Shown here piece after piece: positions 1-5,870 of a DNA stretch of 10,737 bases. The position numbers and the translations under genes are program-made. This stretch comes from an uncultured Clostridia bacterium (GTDB taxonomy: Bacteria > Bacillota > Clostridia > Oscillospirales > Acutalibacteraceae), in assembly GCA_947174455.1 (NCBI GenBank), contig CAMWIZ010000015.1:1-10737 (forward strand). Reading direction: 5' to 3'. Each line of letters begins with the position of its first letter. Within the stretch, counting starts at the first letter, position 1. Under the pieces are notes generated by a model. It searched no databases and was not told the origin of the DNA. It saw only the letters and a program-made list of their open reading frames with translations.

Positions 1-22
1 ATAAAAAATGTATATTTTACGC

Positions 23-51
23 TTTATTTAATTACAAGTTTGTAGTATAAT
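23..51 (+). promoter_or_regulatory. Candidate sigma-A-type promoter for the desulfurase-thiI genes
   Basis: A perfect TATAAT lies at 46-51, with a poor -35 candidate (TTTATT, 23-28) 17 bases upstream. Transcription would begin near 58, about 35 bases before the chosen TTG start at 94. The surrounding DNA is very AT-rich, so a chance match is possible. The perfect -10 and its position just ahead of the first gene make it the best candidate. Confidence 0.45.
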
Positions 52-80
52 AAAGTAGGTTTGTGGAATTCGTCGGATTG

Positions 81-87
81 TGAGGTG
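81..87 (+). promoter_or_regulatory. Ribosome binding site deciding the desulfurase start
   Basis: TGAGGTG sits six bases upstream of the TTG at 94. It favours that TTG over the in-frame TTG at 61, which would add 11 residues with no family resemblance. Starting at 94 gives a protein beginning MEVYLDNSATT, the usual N terminus of NifS/IscS-type desulfurases. Confidence 0.7.
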
Positions 88-93
88 TATCCG

Positions 94-1227
94 TTGGAAG
101 TTTATCTTGACAATAGTGCAACGACTCGGATATGTTCGGAGTCTGTCGAAAAAATTACTTATGTAATTAACAATGTTTATGGCAATCCGTCGTCGCTTCA
201 CTCAAAAGGATTGGAAGCGGAGCGTGAGCTTACTGTGGCAAGGAAAAGTATAGCTGCACAGCTTTCTGCTCAGCCAAGCGAAGTTTATTTTACCAGTGGC
301 GGAACGGAGGCCAATAATCTTGCTGTTTTCGGTGCAGCAAATGCACGTAAAAGGTTAGGAAATAAAATAGTAACAACGGCAGTCGAACACTCCTCGGTTT
401 ACGAGAGTTGTTTGAATTTGCAGAAAAACGGATTTGACGTAGTTTTTCTCCAACCGGATATAAACGGAAAAATTACCGAACAGCAGCTTGCGGATTCCAT
501 TGATGAAGATACAGTGCTTGTTTCCGTAATGGCGGTAAACAATGAAACCGGGGCTATGTTCCCTGTAGAATGTATTCGACGTATCATTAAACGAAAAAAT
601 GCTCCTGCACTTTTTCACTGTGATGCGGTGCAGGCTTTCGGGAAGATTTCTGTCAAGCCAAACAAAATTGGTGCAGATTTACTAACTGTATCATCACATA
701 AAATACATGGCCCAAAGGGCACAGGTGCTTTATTTGTGAAGAACGGCACTCACATAAGACCTCTTATTTACGGCGGTGAGCAGGAAAAAAAGCTTCGTCC
801 CGGTACAGAGGCACTTCCGCTTATTTGCGGTTTTGGTACGGCGGCGGAATGTATCGGCAACTTGTCAGAAAAGATGCTGACAGTAACGTCCTTGCGTGAC
901 TATGCTGTTGAGAGACTGTCGCAGCTTGACGGAGTTGTAATAAACTCACCGGCTGATGCCTTGCCGTATATTTTAAATATTTCTGTTGTAGGTTTAAGAA
1001 GTGAAACAATGCTCCACTTTTTGGCGAGCAAGGATATATATGTTTCCAGCGGTTCTGCCTGTGCAAGGGGCAAAAAAAGTCACGTCCTTTCTGCCATGGA
1101 CTTACCGCAGAACAGGATTGACTCAGCCTTGCGGATAAGCTTTTCAAAGTATTCAACCAGGGAAGAAATTGATTCATTGGCTGAGGCTGTTAAACAGGGA
1201 ATAGATGTACTTGCGAGAGCAAGATGA
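94..1227 (+). CDS. Cysteine desulfurase, NifS/IscS family (PLP-dependent)
   Basis: This enzyme removes sulfur from L-cysteine, giving alanine and an enzyme-bound persulfide for transfer to an acceptor. The 377-residue length fits class V aminotransferase-fold desulfurases. Visible signatures are the N-terminal YLDNSATT, FTSGGTEANN near residue 80, the PLP-binding lysine in SSHKIHGPKG (Lys203), and the sulfur-carrying cysteine in the mobile loop SSGSACARG (Cys323). That loop has no large insertion or deletion, as in IscS-like group I enzymes. The TTG start at 94 is chosen from the Shine-Dalgarno site and family N terminus. thiI follows 26 bases later on the same strand, an arrangement matching Bacillus nifZ-thiI, where the desulfurase feeds ThiI. 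I infer a dedicated ThiI partner; a general Fe-S cluster role cannot be excluded. No IscU or SufU scaffold gene is in view. I give no symbol because naming in this family is inconsistent. Confidence 0.95.
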   Translation: MEVYLDNSATTRICSESVEKITYVINNVYGNPSSLHSKGLEAERELTVARKSIAAQLSAQPSEVYFTSGGTEANNLAVFGAANARKRLGNKIVTTAVEHSSVYESCLNLQKNGFDVVFLQPDINGKITEQQLADSIDEDTVLVSVMAVNNETGAMFPVECIRRIIKRKNAPALFHCDAVQAFGKISVKPNKIGADLLTVSSHKIHGPKGTGALFVKNGTHIRPLIYGGEQEKKLRPGTEALPLICGFGTAAECIGNLSEKMLTVTSLRDYAVERLSQLDGVVINSPADALPYILNISVVGLRSETMLHFLASKDIYVSSGSACARGKKSHVLSAMDLPQNRIDSALRISFSKYSTREEIDSLAEAVKQGIDVLARAR

Positions 1228-1253
1228 TTGTATGAATGAGGATAAATTTTAAT

Positions 1254-2423
1254 ATGAAGGAAATAATTCTTTTAAAGATTGGTGAAATCGCACTTAAAGG
1301 TCTTAACAGAAAAAACTTTGAGGATTTGCTGATTAAAAACATAAAGAGAAAACTGTATAAATACGGACGCTTCGAGATTGTTTCGTCCCAATCAACAATT
1401 AGGGTAATGCCCTTGTCAGATGACATTGACCTTGACGAGGTATGCACTGCCATCAGCAAAATTTTTGGTATAGTAACTTTTTCAAGGGCGTGTGTTGCCG
1501 ATAAGGATTTGGATAAAATAAAGCAGGCTGCAGCTGAATATCTTGAGGACATTTTGCTTGATGCAAAATCCTTTAAGGTTGAGTCAAAGCGTTCAGATAA
1601 AAAGTTTCCCTATGGTTCTCCTGAAATTTCACGTGAAGTAGGCGGCTTTTTGGCGGATAAATTTCCGCATTTGGCTGTTGATGTTCATAACCCTGAAGTG
1701 ACTGTTACAGTTGAGGTAAGGGATTTTGCTGCATATATACACGGTAGTGTTATGGAGGGGGCAGGCGGCTTGCCTGTTTCTTGCGGAGGAAAAGCGGCAA
1801 TACTCATAAGCGGAGGAATAGACAGCCCTGTTGCAGCGTATATGATGGCAAAACGTGGCGTTGAGCTTGTTGCAATACATTTTGCAAGTCCGCCGTATAC
1901 AAGCCAAAGGGCAGAGGACAAGGTTCGTGACTTGCTGACAATTGTGTCGGATTACAGCGGTCAAATGGATATGTATACTGTTCCTTTTACAAAAATTCAA
2001 GAGGAAATACAAAAAAATTGTCCTGAGGAGCTGTTCACGATAATAATGCGAAGGCTGATGATGAACATTGCCCAAAGAATAGCAAAACAGCAGGGCTGTC
2101 AGGCACTTATAACGGGCGAGAGCTTGGGACAGGTGGCAAGCCAAACTATCGGTGCAATAGCCTGCACGGACGAGGTTGCGAATATGCCTGTTTTCCGTCC
2201 GCTTATAGGCATGGATAAGAAAGAAATAATTGAGATATCCCGCAAGATAAATACCTTTGAAACATCATGTCTGCCATATGAGGACTGCTGTACGGTTTTC
2301 ACGCCGAAACATCCTAGAACACGTCCGAAGGTGGAGTTTGTAAGACAAGCTGAGGAATGTGTTGAGTGGGCAGATATGATAGCCGAGGCGGTTGAAAATG
2401 TGAAGATAACGCATATAGAATAG
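1254..2423 (+). CDS. thiI: tRNA uridine 4-sulfurtransferase ThiI, without rhodanese domain
   Basis: ThiI adenylates and thiolates uridine 8 of tRNA to 4-thiouridine, and in many bacteria also supplies sulfur for the thiamine thiazole. The 389-residue protein starts with a typical ThiI sequence (ILLKIGEIALKGLNRKNFE). An N-terminal ferredoxin-like and THUMP RNA-binding region fills roughly residues 1-165. The PP-loop ATP-pyrophosphatase motif SGGIDSPVA begins at residue 186. Cys339, in CLPYEDCC, probably corresponds to the core active-site cysteine of E. coli ThiI. The protein ends soon after, so the C-terminal rhodanese domain of the roughly 480-residue enterobacterial enzyme is absent. This is the Bacillus-like short form, which takes sulfur directly from a partner desulfurase; the gene immediately upstream is the obvious donor. 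The ATG at 1254 is preferred over the in-frame ATG at 1236 because GAGGA (1238-1242) lies 11 bases ahead and the protein then begins at the conserved region. Confidence 0.95.
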   Translation: MKEIILLKIGEIALKGLNRKNFEDLLIKNIKRKLYKYGRFEIVSSQSTIRVMPLSDDIDLDEVCTAISKIFGIVTFSRACVADKDLDKIKQAAAEYLEDILLDAKSFKVESKRSDKKFPYGSPEISREVGGFLADKFPHLAVDVHNPEVTVTVEVRDFAAYIHGSVMEGAGGLPVSCGGKAAILISGGIDSPVAAYMMAKRGVELVAIHFASPPYTSQRAEDKVRDLLTIVSDYSGQMDMYTVPFTKIQEEIQKNCPEELFTIIMRRLMMNIAQRIAKQQGCQALITGESLGQVASQTIGAIACTDEVANMPVFRPLIGMDKKEIIEISRKINTFETSCLPYEDCCTVFTPKHPRTRPKVEFVRQAEECVEWADMIAEAVENVKITHIE

Positions 2424-2482
2424 TATATCTTCAAGTATGCCGTACAGGTCTTGCTTTAGAGAAAAGAAAAGTACGCTGAGTT

Positions 2483-2490
2483 AAGGAGGT
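2483..2490 (+). promoter_or_regulatory. Strong ribosome binding site for the sortase TTG start
   Basis: AAGGAGGT is a full Shine-Dalgarno match nine bases upstream of the TTG at 2500. It settles the start of the sortase gene despite the rare start codon. The 76 bases between thiI and this gene hold no convincing terminator, so read-through from thiI is possible. Confidence 0.85.
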
Positions 2491-2499
2491 TCTTTCAAA

Positions 2500-4680
2500 T
2501 TGAAAGCAGAAATTTACTCATTGATTGATAAATCGCTTAATCCAAAAGCGTTGGATAAGAAAATGTCTTCTGTTACCAATGTGCTTAGGGAAGCTGATAT
2601 TGAAATACTTTACAAGACAGACTTGCAGCCCGACAAGATAAAGCTGTTAGAGGCACTGCGTCAAAGCTATTCTACCGATGAGGGTATACAGCTTATTATT
2701 ATAGCAAATGCTCTTGACGGTACATCAAACTGCGATGTACTTCAACTTTTTAAAAAGCTATGCCCAAAGCATACTGAACGCAGAGCAAAGAATGTACTGC
2801 CCGATGACGATGACGTCTCTGCTGAGAATATTTCGGAGTATAAAAATAAGGGCGACCTGGAAGAGTTGGCAACGGAGTATGAGATTGATACAAAGGCAGT
2901 CAGAAACGGTGCAGCAAAAAAACAGAAAAAGGATACCCATGGAAAGGGAAATTCCAAGAAAAAAAGCAATAAAAAACAAGAAAGTGCTTCAAAGGTAGTA
3001 AATGAAATTTGGTCAACCGGCGACCTTGGTAAGGGATATGAGGGCTGTTTCATCATGTACGATGAAAAGCTGGTTATTGCCTTGCCGAAAGAGTCACTGA
3101 CTAAGGTACCCACTGCCGATATGATTATAGCAGGTGCCAAGAAGGCAACCTCTGCCAGAGGAATTACAACGGGTAACCTGGTATCGGGTAAATTCACCGA
3201 CCATTTTGACTACTACACAATAGGGCAAGAGGACTATCAGCCGAAGAAGAAGAACGCTTTTGTTGCCAACTTTATTCCTTGTGCAGGAGATAAGCCACTT
3301 GAGGTTGTAAGAAAAATTGTGCTGATTGCTGCCTCTCTTACCTTTATAGTAACTGCGGTTATTCTGTGTAAGTTATTGTTTATAGACCCTGCAAAGGTAG
3401 AAGATAATTTCGATTATCTGAGAGATATAATTCACTCATCGGAGGTAGATACCGATAAACGTACAGATACTGAAACCGATGAGCTTGACAGATTTGCAAA
3501 ACTGCAGGCAATTAACCCCGATATAAAGGGTTGGATTTATATACCGAATACAACTTATATAGACTATCCTGTACTTGAGTACAAGGGAGACGGACCATAT
3601 TCACAGTATTATCTCTACCGTGATTATATGAAGAACAATTCAAATTACGGTTCTGTTTTCCTTGATTACAGATGTACGAAGAGCATAAATTCAAAGAATA
3701 TTATTCTGCACGGTCACAATATGGATAACGGAATGGTTTTTCATCAGCTATTGGATTATGCCAACATAAATTTCTATGCATCATCCCCCGTTATTCAGTT
3801 CGATACAGCAGAGTATAATGCAGACTGGAAGATTATTTCTGTATTTAAAACAAACACTTTGCCGGCACACGGCGAGTTCTTTAACTATTTGATAGGCGAG
3901 TTCTCCAGTGAAACTGAGTTTATGGACTATGTATATAATGTCCGTGAGCGTTCCCTTATAGATACACCGGTAACTGTAAACGAAAACGACCAGCTTCTTA
4001 CCCTCTCTACCTGTTCGTATGAGTTCACAGATTTCAGAACTGTAATTGTTGCAAGACGTGTCCGCAAGGACGAGAAAAGCGAGGTTAATGTAAGCGAAGC
4101 AAGGACTAATCCCGATGCTGTTTGGCCTCAGTGCTACTATGCAAGAAACGGTGGTACAAGAAAAGAGCTTACAGACTTTGTCACTGCGTGCAGGGCAGGA
4201 GAAACACCGTGGTATGACGGTGACTATAAGCTTGATAAGCACGATATAAGAAAAGATACGGATACTGATACGGAAACGGACACTGAAACCGAAACCGATG
4301 AGGAGGAAGAGGAGTCCCAAGAGGAGGAATCCTCTGAGGAGGAAAGTTCGGAGGAAGAAAGTTCCAGAGATGAGTCTTCAAGGCAGGAGGAGCCGTCATC
4401 AAGTGAGGAAGAAAGCTTTTATGAGCCTGAACCGCCATCGAGCGAACCTGAGCCACCGTCAAGTGAGCCGGAGCCGTCAAGCTATGAAGAACCGTCATCG
4501 AGTGAGGAGGATAGTTCATGGTATGAGCCTGAACCGTCATCAAGTGAGCCGGACCCGATACCTTTTCCGGAACCCGGTTTAGAAGGCGGAGATGTGGTAA
4601 ATTATAACGCAGGATTTGCACGAAGTGTCTCCGGACGCTTTGCAAAATATTTTGATACATCTACAAGGCACGAAGCATAA
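2500..4680 (+). CDS. Membrane-anchored class B sortase with long cytoplasmic region and acidic Ser/Glu/Pro tail
   Basis: Sortases are transpeptidases that cleave a sorting signal and join the protein to the cell wall or to another protein. Residues 1-138 look helical; a Lys-rich linker follows (140-165), then a second region (166-260). One membrane segment spans about 273-295, so residues 1-272 should be cytoplasmic and the remainder outside. A TD/TE linker precedes the sortase domain (about 330-525), which has class B features: INPDIKGWIYIPNT, YGSVFLDYR, catalytic His406 in HGHNM, Cys505 in LSTCSYEF and Arg513. A further 60 residues lead to a low-complexity acidic tail (586 to about 690), and the protein ends in a short basic, aromatic tail. 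At 726 residues it is roughly three times the usual class B length of about 250. The start is TTG behind a perfect Shine-Dalgarno site. No substrate with a recognisable sorting signal is encoded here, so the target is unknown. The sortase assignment is firm; the flanking regions have no function I recognise. Confidence 0.9.
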   Translation: MKAEIYSLIDKSLNPKALDKKMSSVTNVLREADIEILYKTDLQPDKIKLLEALRQSYSTDEGIQLIIIANALDGTSNCDVLQLFKKLCPKHTERRAKNVLPDDDDVSAENISEYKNKGDLEELATEYEIDTKAVRNGAAKKQKKDTHGKGNSKKKSNKKQESASKVVNEIWSTGDLGKGYEGCFIMYDEKLVIALPKESLTKVPTADMIIAGAKKATSARGITTGNLVSGKFTDHFDYYTIGQEDYQPKKKNAFVANFIPCAGDKPLEVVRKIVLIAASLTFIVTAVILCKLLFIDPAKVEDNFDYLRDIIHSSEVDTDKRTDTETDELDRFAKLQAINPDIKGWIYIPNTTYIDYPVLEYKGDGPYSQYYLYRDYMKNNSNYGSVFLDYRCTKSINSKNIILHGHNMDNGMVFHQLLDYANINFYASSPVIQFDTAEYNADWKIISVFKTNTLPAHGEFFNYLIGEFSSETEFMDYVYNVRERSLIDTPVTVNENDQLLTLSTCSYEFTDFRTVIVARRVRKDEKSEVNVSEARTNPDAVWPQCYYARNGGTRKELTDFVTACRAGETPWYDGDYKLDKHDIRKDTDTDTETDTETETDEEEEESQEEESSEEESSEEESSRDESSRQEEPSSSEEESFYEPEPPSSEPEPPSSEPEPSSYEEPSSSEEDSSWYEPEPSSSEPDPIPFPEPGLEGGDVVNYNAGFARSVSGRFAKYFDTSTRHEA
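3316..3384 (+). other. Single transmembrane segment of the sortase (residues 273-295)
   Basis: Codons 273-295 form the only long hydrophobic stretch in the protein. Basic residues (Arg271, Lys272) lie just before it and an acidic region just after. This predicts an N-in, C-out topology, which correctly places the sortase domain outside the membrane. Confidence 0.85.
4255..4560 (+). repeat. Degenerate in-frame repeats encoding the acidic sortase tail
   Basis: The DNA first repeats GAYAC/GARAC units giving alternating Asp/Glu and Thr (4255-4299). Next are GAGGAR-rich units giving Glu/Ser clusters (about 4300-4400). From about 4411 come degenerate 18-base-type units giving SSSEPEP-like blocks, with near-identical copies around 4433-4470, 4490 and 4534. 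All units keep frame. Such tracts can expand or contract by slippage, so the length may vary between strains. Confidence 0.8.
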
Positions 4681-4692
4681 TCGTACATATAA

Positions 4693-4741
4693 CCCCCGAT
4701 ACAGCAAACGTTACTTTGCGGTATCGGGGTATCATTTTTTT
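4693..4741 (+). terminator. Rho-independent terminator after the sortase gene
   Basis: CCCCGATAC-A-GCAAA (4694-4708) pairs with TTTGC-G-GTATCGGGG (4715-4729) across a six-base loop, with a single A/G mismatch. The stem is followed shortly by a run of seven T (4735-4741). It begins 12 bases after the sortase stop codon. Confidence 0.92.
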
Positions 4742-4810
4742 AGGATTTTGATTTTTGTTATCTAAACTCATCTATTTTATTTTTATATAGAGTTGTTATG
4801 GGATTAAAAG

Positions 4811-4840
4811 TTGTAGGTTAAAATTTTGATTCTCTATACT
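4811..4840 (+). promoter_or_regulatory. Candidate promoter for the small-protein pair
   Basis: TTGTAG (4811-4816) and TATACT (4835-4840) are separated by 18 bases, giving a plausible vegetative promoter with an 80-90 base leader. A second TATAAT at 4881-4886 lacks a good -35. The preceding terminator means the pair needs its own promoter, but which match is used cannot be decided by eye. Confidence 0.3.
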
Positions 4841-4892
4841 TATGATTGCAAATAAATATCTGCTGTTTATTTTGTCATTTTATAATGCTTTT

Positions 4893-4904
4893 CAGCATAT
4901 GCTG
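4893..4904. other. 12-base perfect palindrome upstream of the small-protein pair
   Basis: CAGCATATGCTG is a perfect inverted repeat 25 bases upstream of the ATG at 4930 and just ahead of its ribosome-binding site. It lies about where transcription from the TATAAT at 4881 would begin. It could be an operator half-site pair or a chance palindrome in AT-rich DNA. No second copy was noticed in the window. Confidence 0.3.
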
Positions 4905-4929
4905 TACAAAACCCAAAGGGGGAGTATTT

Positions 4930-5310
4930 ATGAATAATTACAGAAATAATCAGCACAGAAATATGTCCCAAAGAAATTGGCCCAATATGCAAAGACAGCA
5001 GAATATGGGTCAAAAATCCGTCAAGCAGGAAAATAGTGTAAATGAAGAGCTTCAGAAACAAATACCGAACGGTGTAAATTCACAGCAGTTTGATAATTTG
5101 GTCAATACAGCAGGAAAGTATCTTAATCAGGATCCTAATGATTTAAAAAAGGCGGCACAAAGCGGCAGTATGAATAAGCTTTTATCGAATATGTCACCGT
5201 CACAGGCAGCACAGCTGGAACGAATACTCTCTGACGAAAATGCCGCTAAAAAGCTGCTTAGTACACCACAAGCACAGGCTCTTTTAAGAGAGTTGAATAA
5301 GAATGAGTGA
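4930..5310 (+). CDS. Small uncharacterised protein with Asn/Gln-rich head and helical C-terminal half
   Basis: This 126-residue soluble protein has no signal peptide or membrane segment. Residues 1-45 are rich in Asn, Gln, Arg and Met and look disordered. Residues 52-125 look helical, with LVNTAGKYLNQDPNDLKKAA, MNKLLSNMSPSQAAQLERIL and AAKKLLSTPQAQALLREL. From memory, small proteins with an 'LKKAAQSG.MN.LLS...AKKLLSTPQAQALL' pattern recur in Clostridia without an assigned function. I could not confirm this here. The ATG at 4930 is chosen because AGGGGGAG lies immediately upstream; a longer frame from 4846 would read through that ribosome-binding site into unrelated hydrophobic sequence. The stop overlaps the start of the next gene by eight bases, so the two are probably translated together and may interact. 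No function is proposed. Confidence 0.85.
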   Translation: MNNYRNNQHRNMSQRNWPNMQRQQNMGQKSVKQENSVNEELQKQIPNGVNSQQFDNLVNTAGKYLNQDPNDLKKAAQSGSMNKLLSNMSPSQAAQLERILSDENAAKKLLSTPQAQALLRELNKNE

Positions 5311-5659
5311 TTTATCAACACAGCTTAATCAGATATTGGCTAATCCTGAAATGATGGAACAAATTCGTGGGTTAAGCGGACTGTTATCCCAGTCCGCACC
5401 CGAATTGCCTGCCGTACCGCCACCACCCAAACAACAGCCGACTTTAGATATTCCGAATGAAGGTATACAGATGGCTATGAAGCTTGCACCCTTGCTCAGC
5501 TCTATAAAGCAGGAGGACGACACCACAAGACTATTGCGTGCCGTGAAACCTTTCCTAAGTCCGCAAAGGGGAGAAAGACTGGAGGAGGCAGTTAAAATTA
5601 TACAAATCTTAAAAGTGCTGCCGTTGGTAAAGGGTAGTGGTTTGTTTGGTCTGTTATAG
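5303..5659 (+). CDS. Small uncharacterised protein, overlapping the preceding gene
   Basis: This 118-residue protein starts inside the end of the preceding gene (ATGAGTGA overlap), which indicates coupled translation. It has an N-terminal helix with LNQILANPEMMEQIRGL (8-24), a proline-rich linker (33-51, including PPPP), and a helical C-terminal half containing RLLRAVKPFLSPQRGERLEEA (76-96). It ends in a hydrophobic region, VLPLVKGSGLFGLL. I recall clostridial proteins of similar layout: an 'NPEMM' helix, a proline linker and an 'LL.AlkPyLs..R..kl..A' block, found next to relatives of the preceding gene. No role is known to me. The C terminus is too short and broken by Lys-Gly-Ser-Gly to be a convincing membrane helix. 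A hairpin terminator lies about 75 bases downstream. Confidence 0.82.
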   Translation: MSDLSTQLNQILANPEMMEQIRGLSGLLSQSAPELPAVPPPPKQQPTLDIPNEGIQMAMKLAPLLSSIKQEDDTTRLLRAVKPFLSPQRGERLEEAVKIIQILKVLPLVKGSGLFGLL

Positions 5660-5675
5660 GAAATTAACAATTTAA

Positions 5676-5696
5676 AACTATATGAATAATATAGTT
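5676..5696 (+). other. AT-only hairpin after the small-protein pair
   Basis: AACTATAT (5676-5683) and ATATAGTT (5689-5696) form an eight-pair stem with a five-base loop, 17 bases after the stop at 5659. There is no T-run after it, so it is not an intrinsic terminator. In DNA this AT-rich, it may be chance. Confidence 0.3.
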
Positions 5697-5733
5697 AAGA
5701 GCTTCGCTAAAAAACACAAATAATCCTTTTCAG

Positions 5734-5781
5734 AAAACCTTTGTTTGTTGTAAGAAGTTATTCAAAGGTTTTACCTTTTTT
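5734..5781 (+). terminator. Probable rho-independent terminator after the small-protein pair
   Basis: AAAACCTTTG (5734-5743) pairs perfectly with CAAAGGTTTT (5763-5772). A T-run follows at 5776-5781. The 19-base loop is long and the stem has only modest GC content, so termination may be partial. If functional, it separates the pair from the third small gene. Confidence 0.6.
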
Positions 5782-5870
5782 CGGATACCTCTATTCTATT
5801 TTAAGATTTGTTTATTTATAATTTAAATTATTAATTATACCTGATAATTCCTAAGTTTGGGGGGCAGGCG

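Noticed and set aside
61..93. Upstream TTG start for the desulfurase
   Set aside because: The added 11 residues match nothing in the family and would cover the ribosome-binding site at 81-87.
1629..2144. 171-codon minus-strand open frame inside thiI
   Set aside because: It is fully antisense to conserved ThiI motifs, with no recognisable domain or ribosome-binding site.
2424..2499. Possible riboswitch or terminator between thiI and the sortase gene
   Set aside because: The 76-base gap shows no convincing stem with a T-run and is too short for a thiamine riboswitch together with an expression platform.
4255..4560. CRISPR-like repeat array
   Set aside because: The repeats are coding, degenerate and lack unique spacers of constant length; no cas gene is nearby.
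4298..4582. 94-codon Arg/Ser-rich open frame on the plus strand
   Set aside because: It is the shifted reading of the acidic repeats in the sortase tail; its composition is a by-product of the GAGGAR repeats and it has no ribosome-binding site.
4181..4660. 159-codon open frame on the minus strand, Pro/His-rich
   Set aside because: It is antisense to the sortase repeats, which lack stops on this strand because of their composition. The sense frame has catalytic motifs and a strong ribosome-binding site.
4588..4680. LPXTG-type sorting signal at the sortase C terminus
   Set aside because: There is no LPXTG-like or NPXTN-like motif and no hydrophobic stretch before the final basic residues.
4846..4929. 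N-terminal extension of the first small protein with a Cys-rich hydrophobic segment resembling a signal peptide
   Set aside because: It starts at a TTG without a ribosome-binding site and reads through the Shine-Dalgarno sequence that serves the ATG at 4930.
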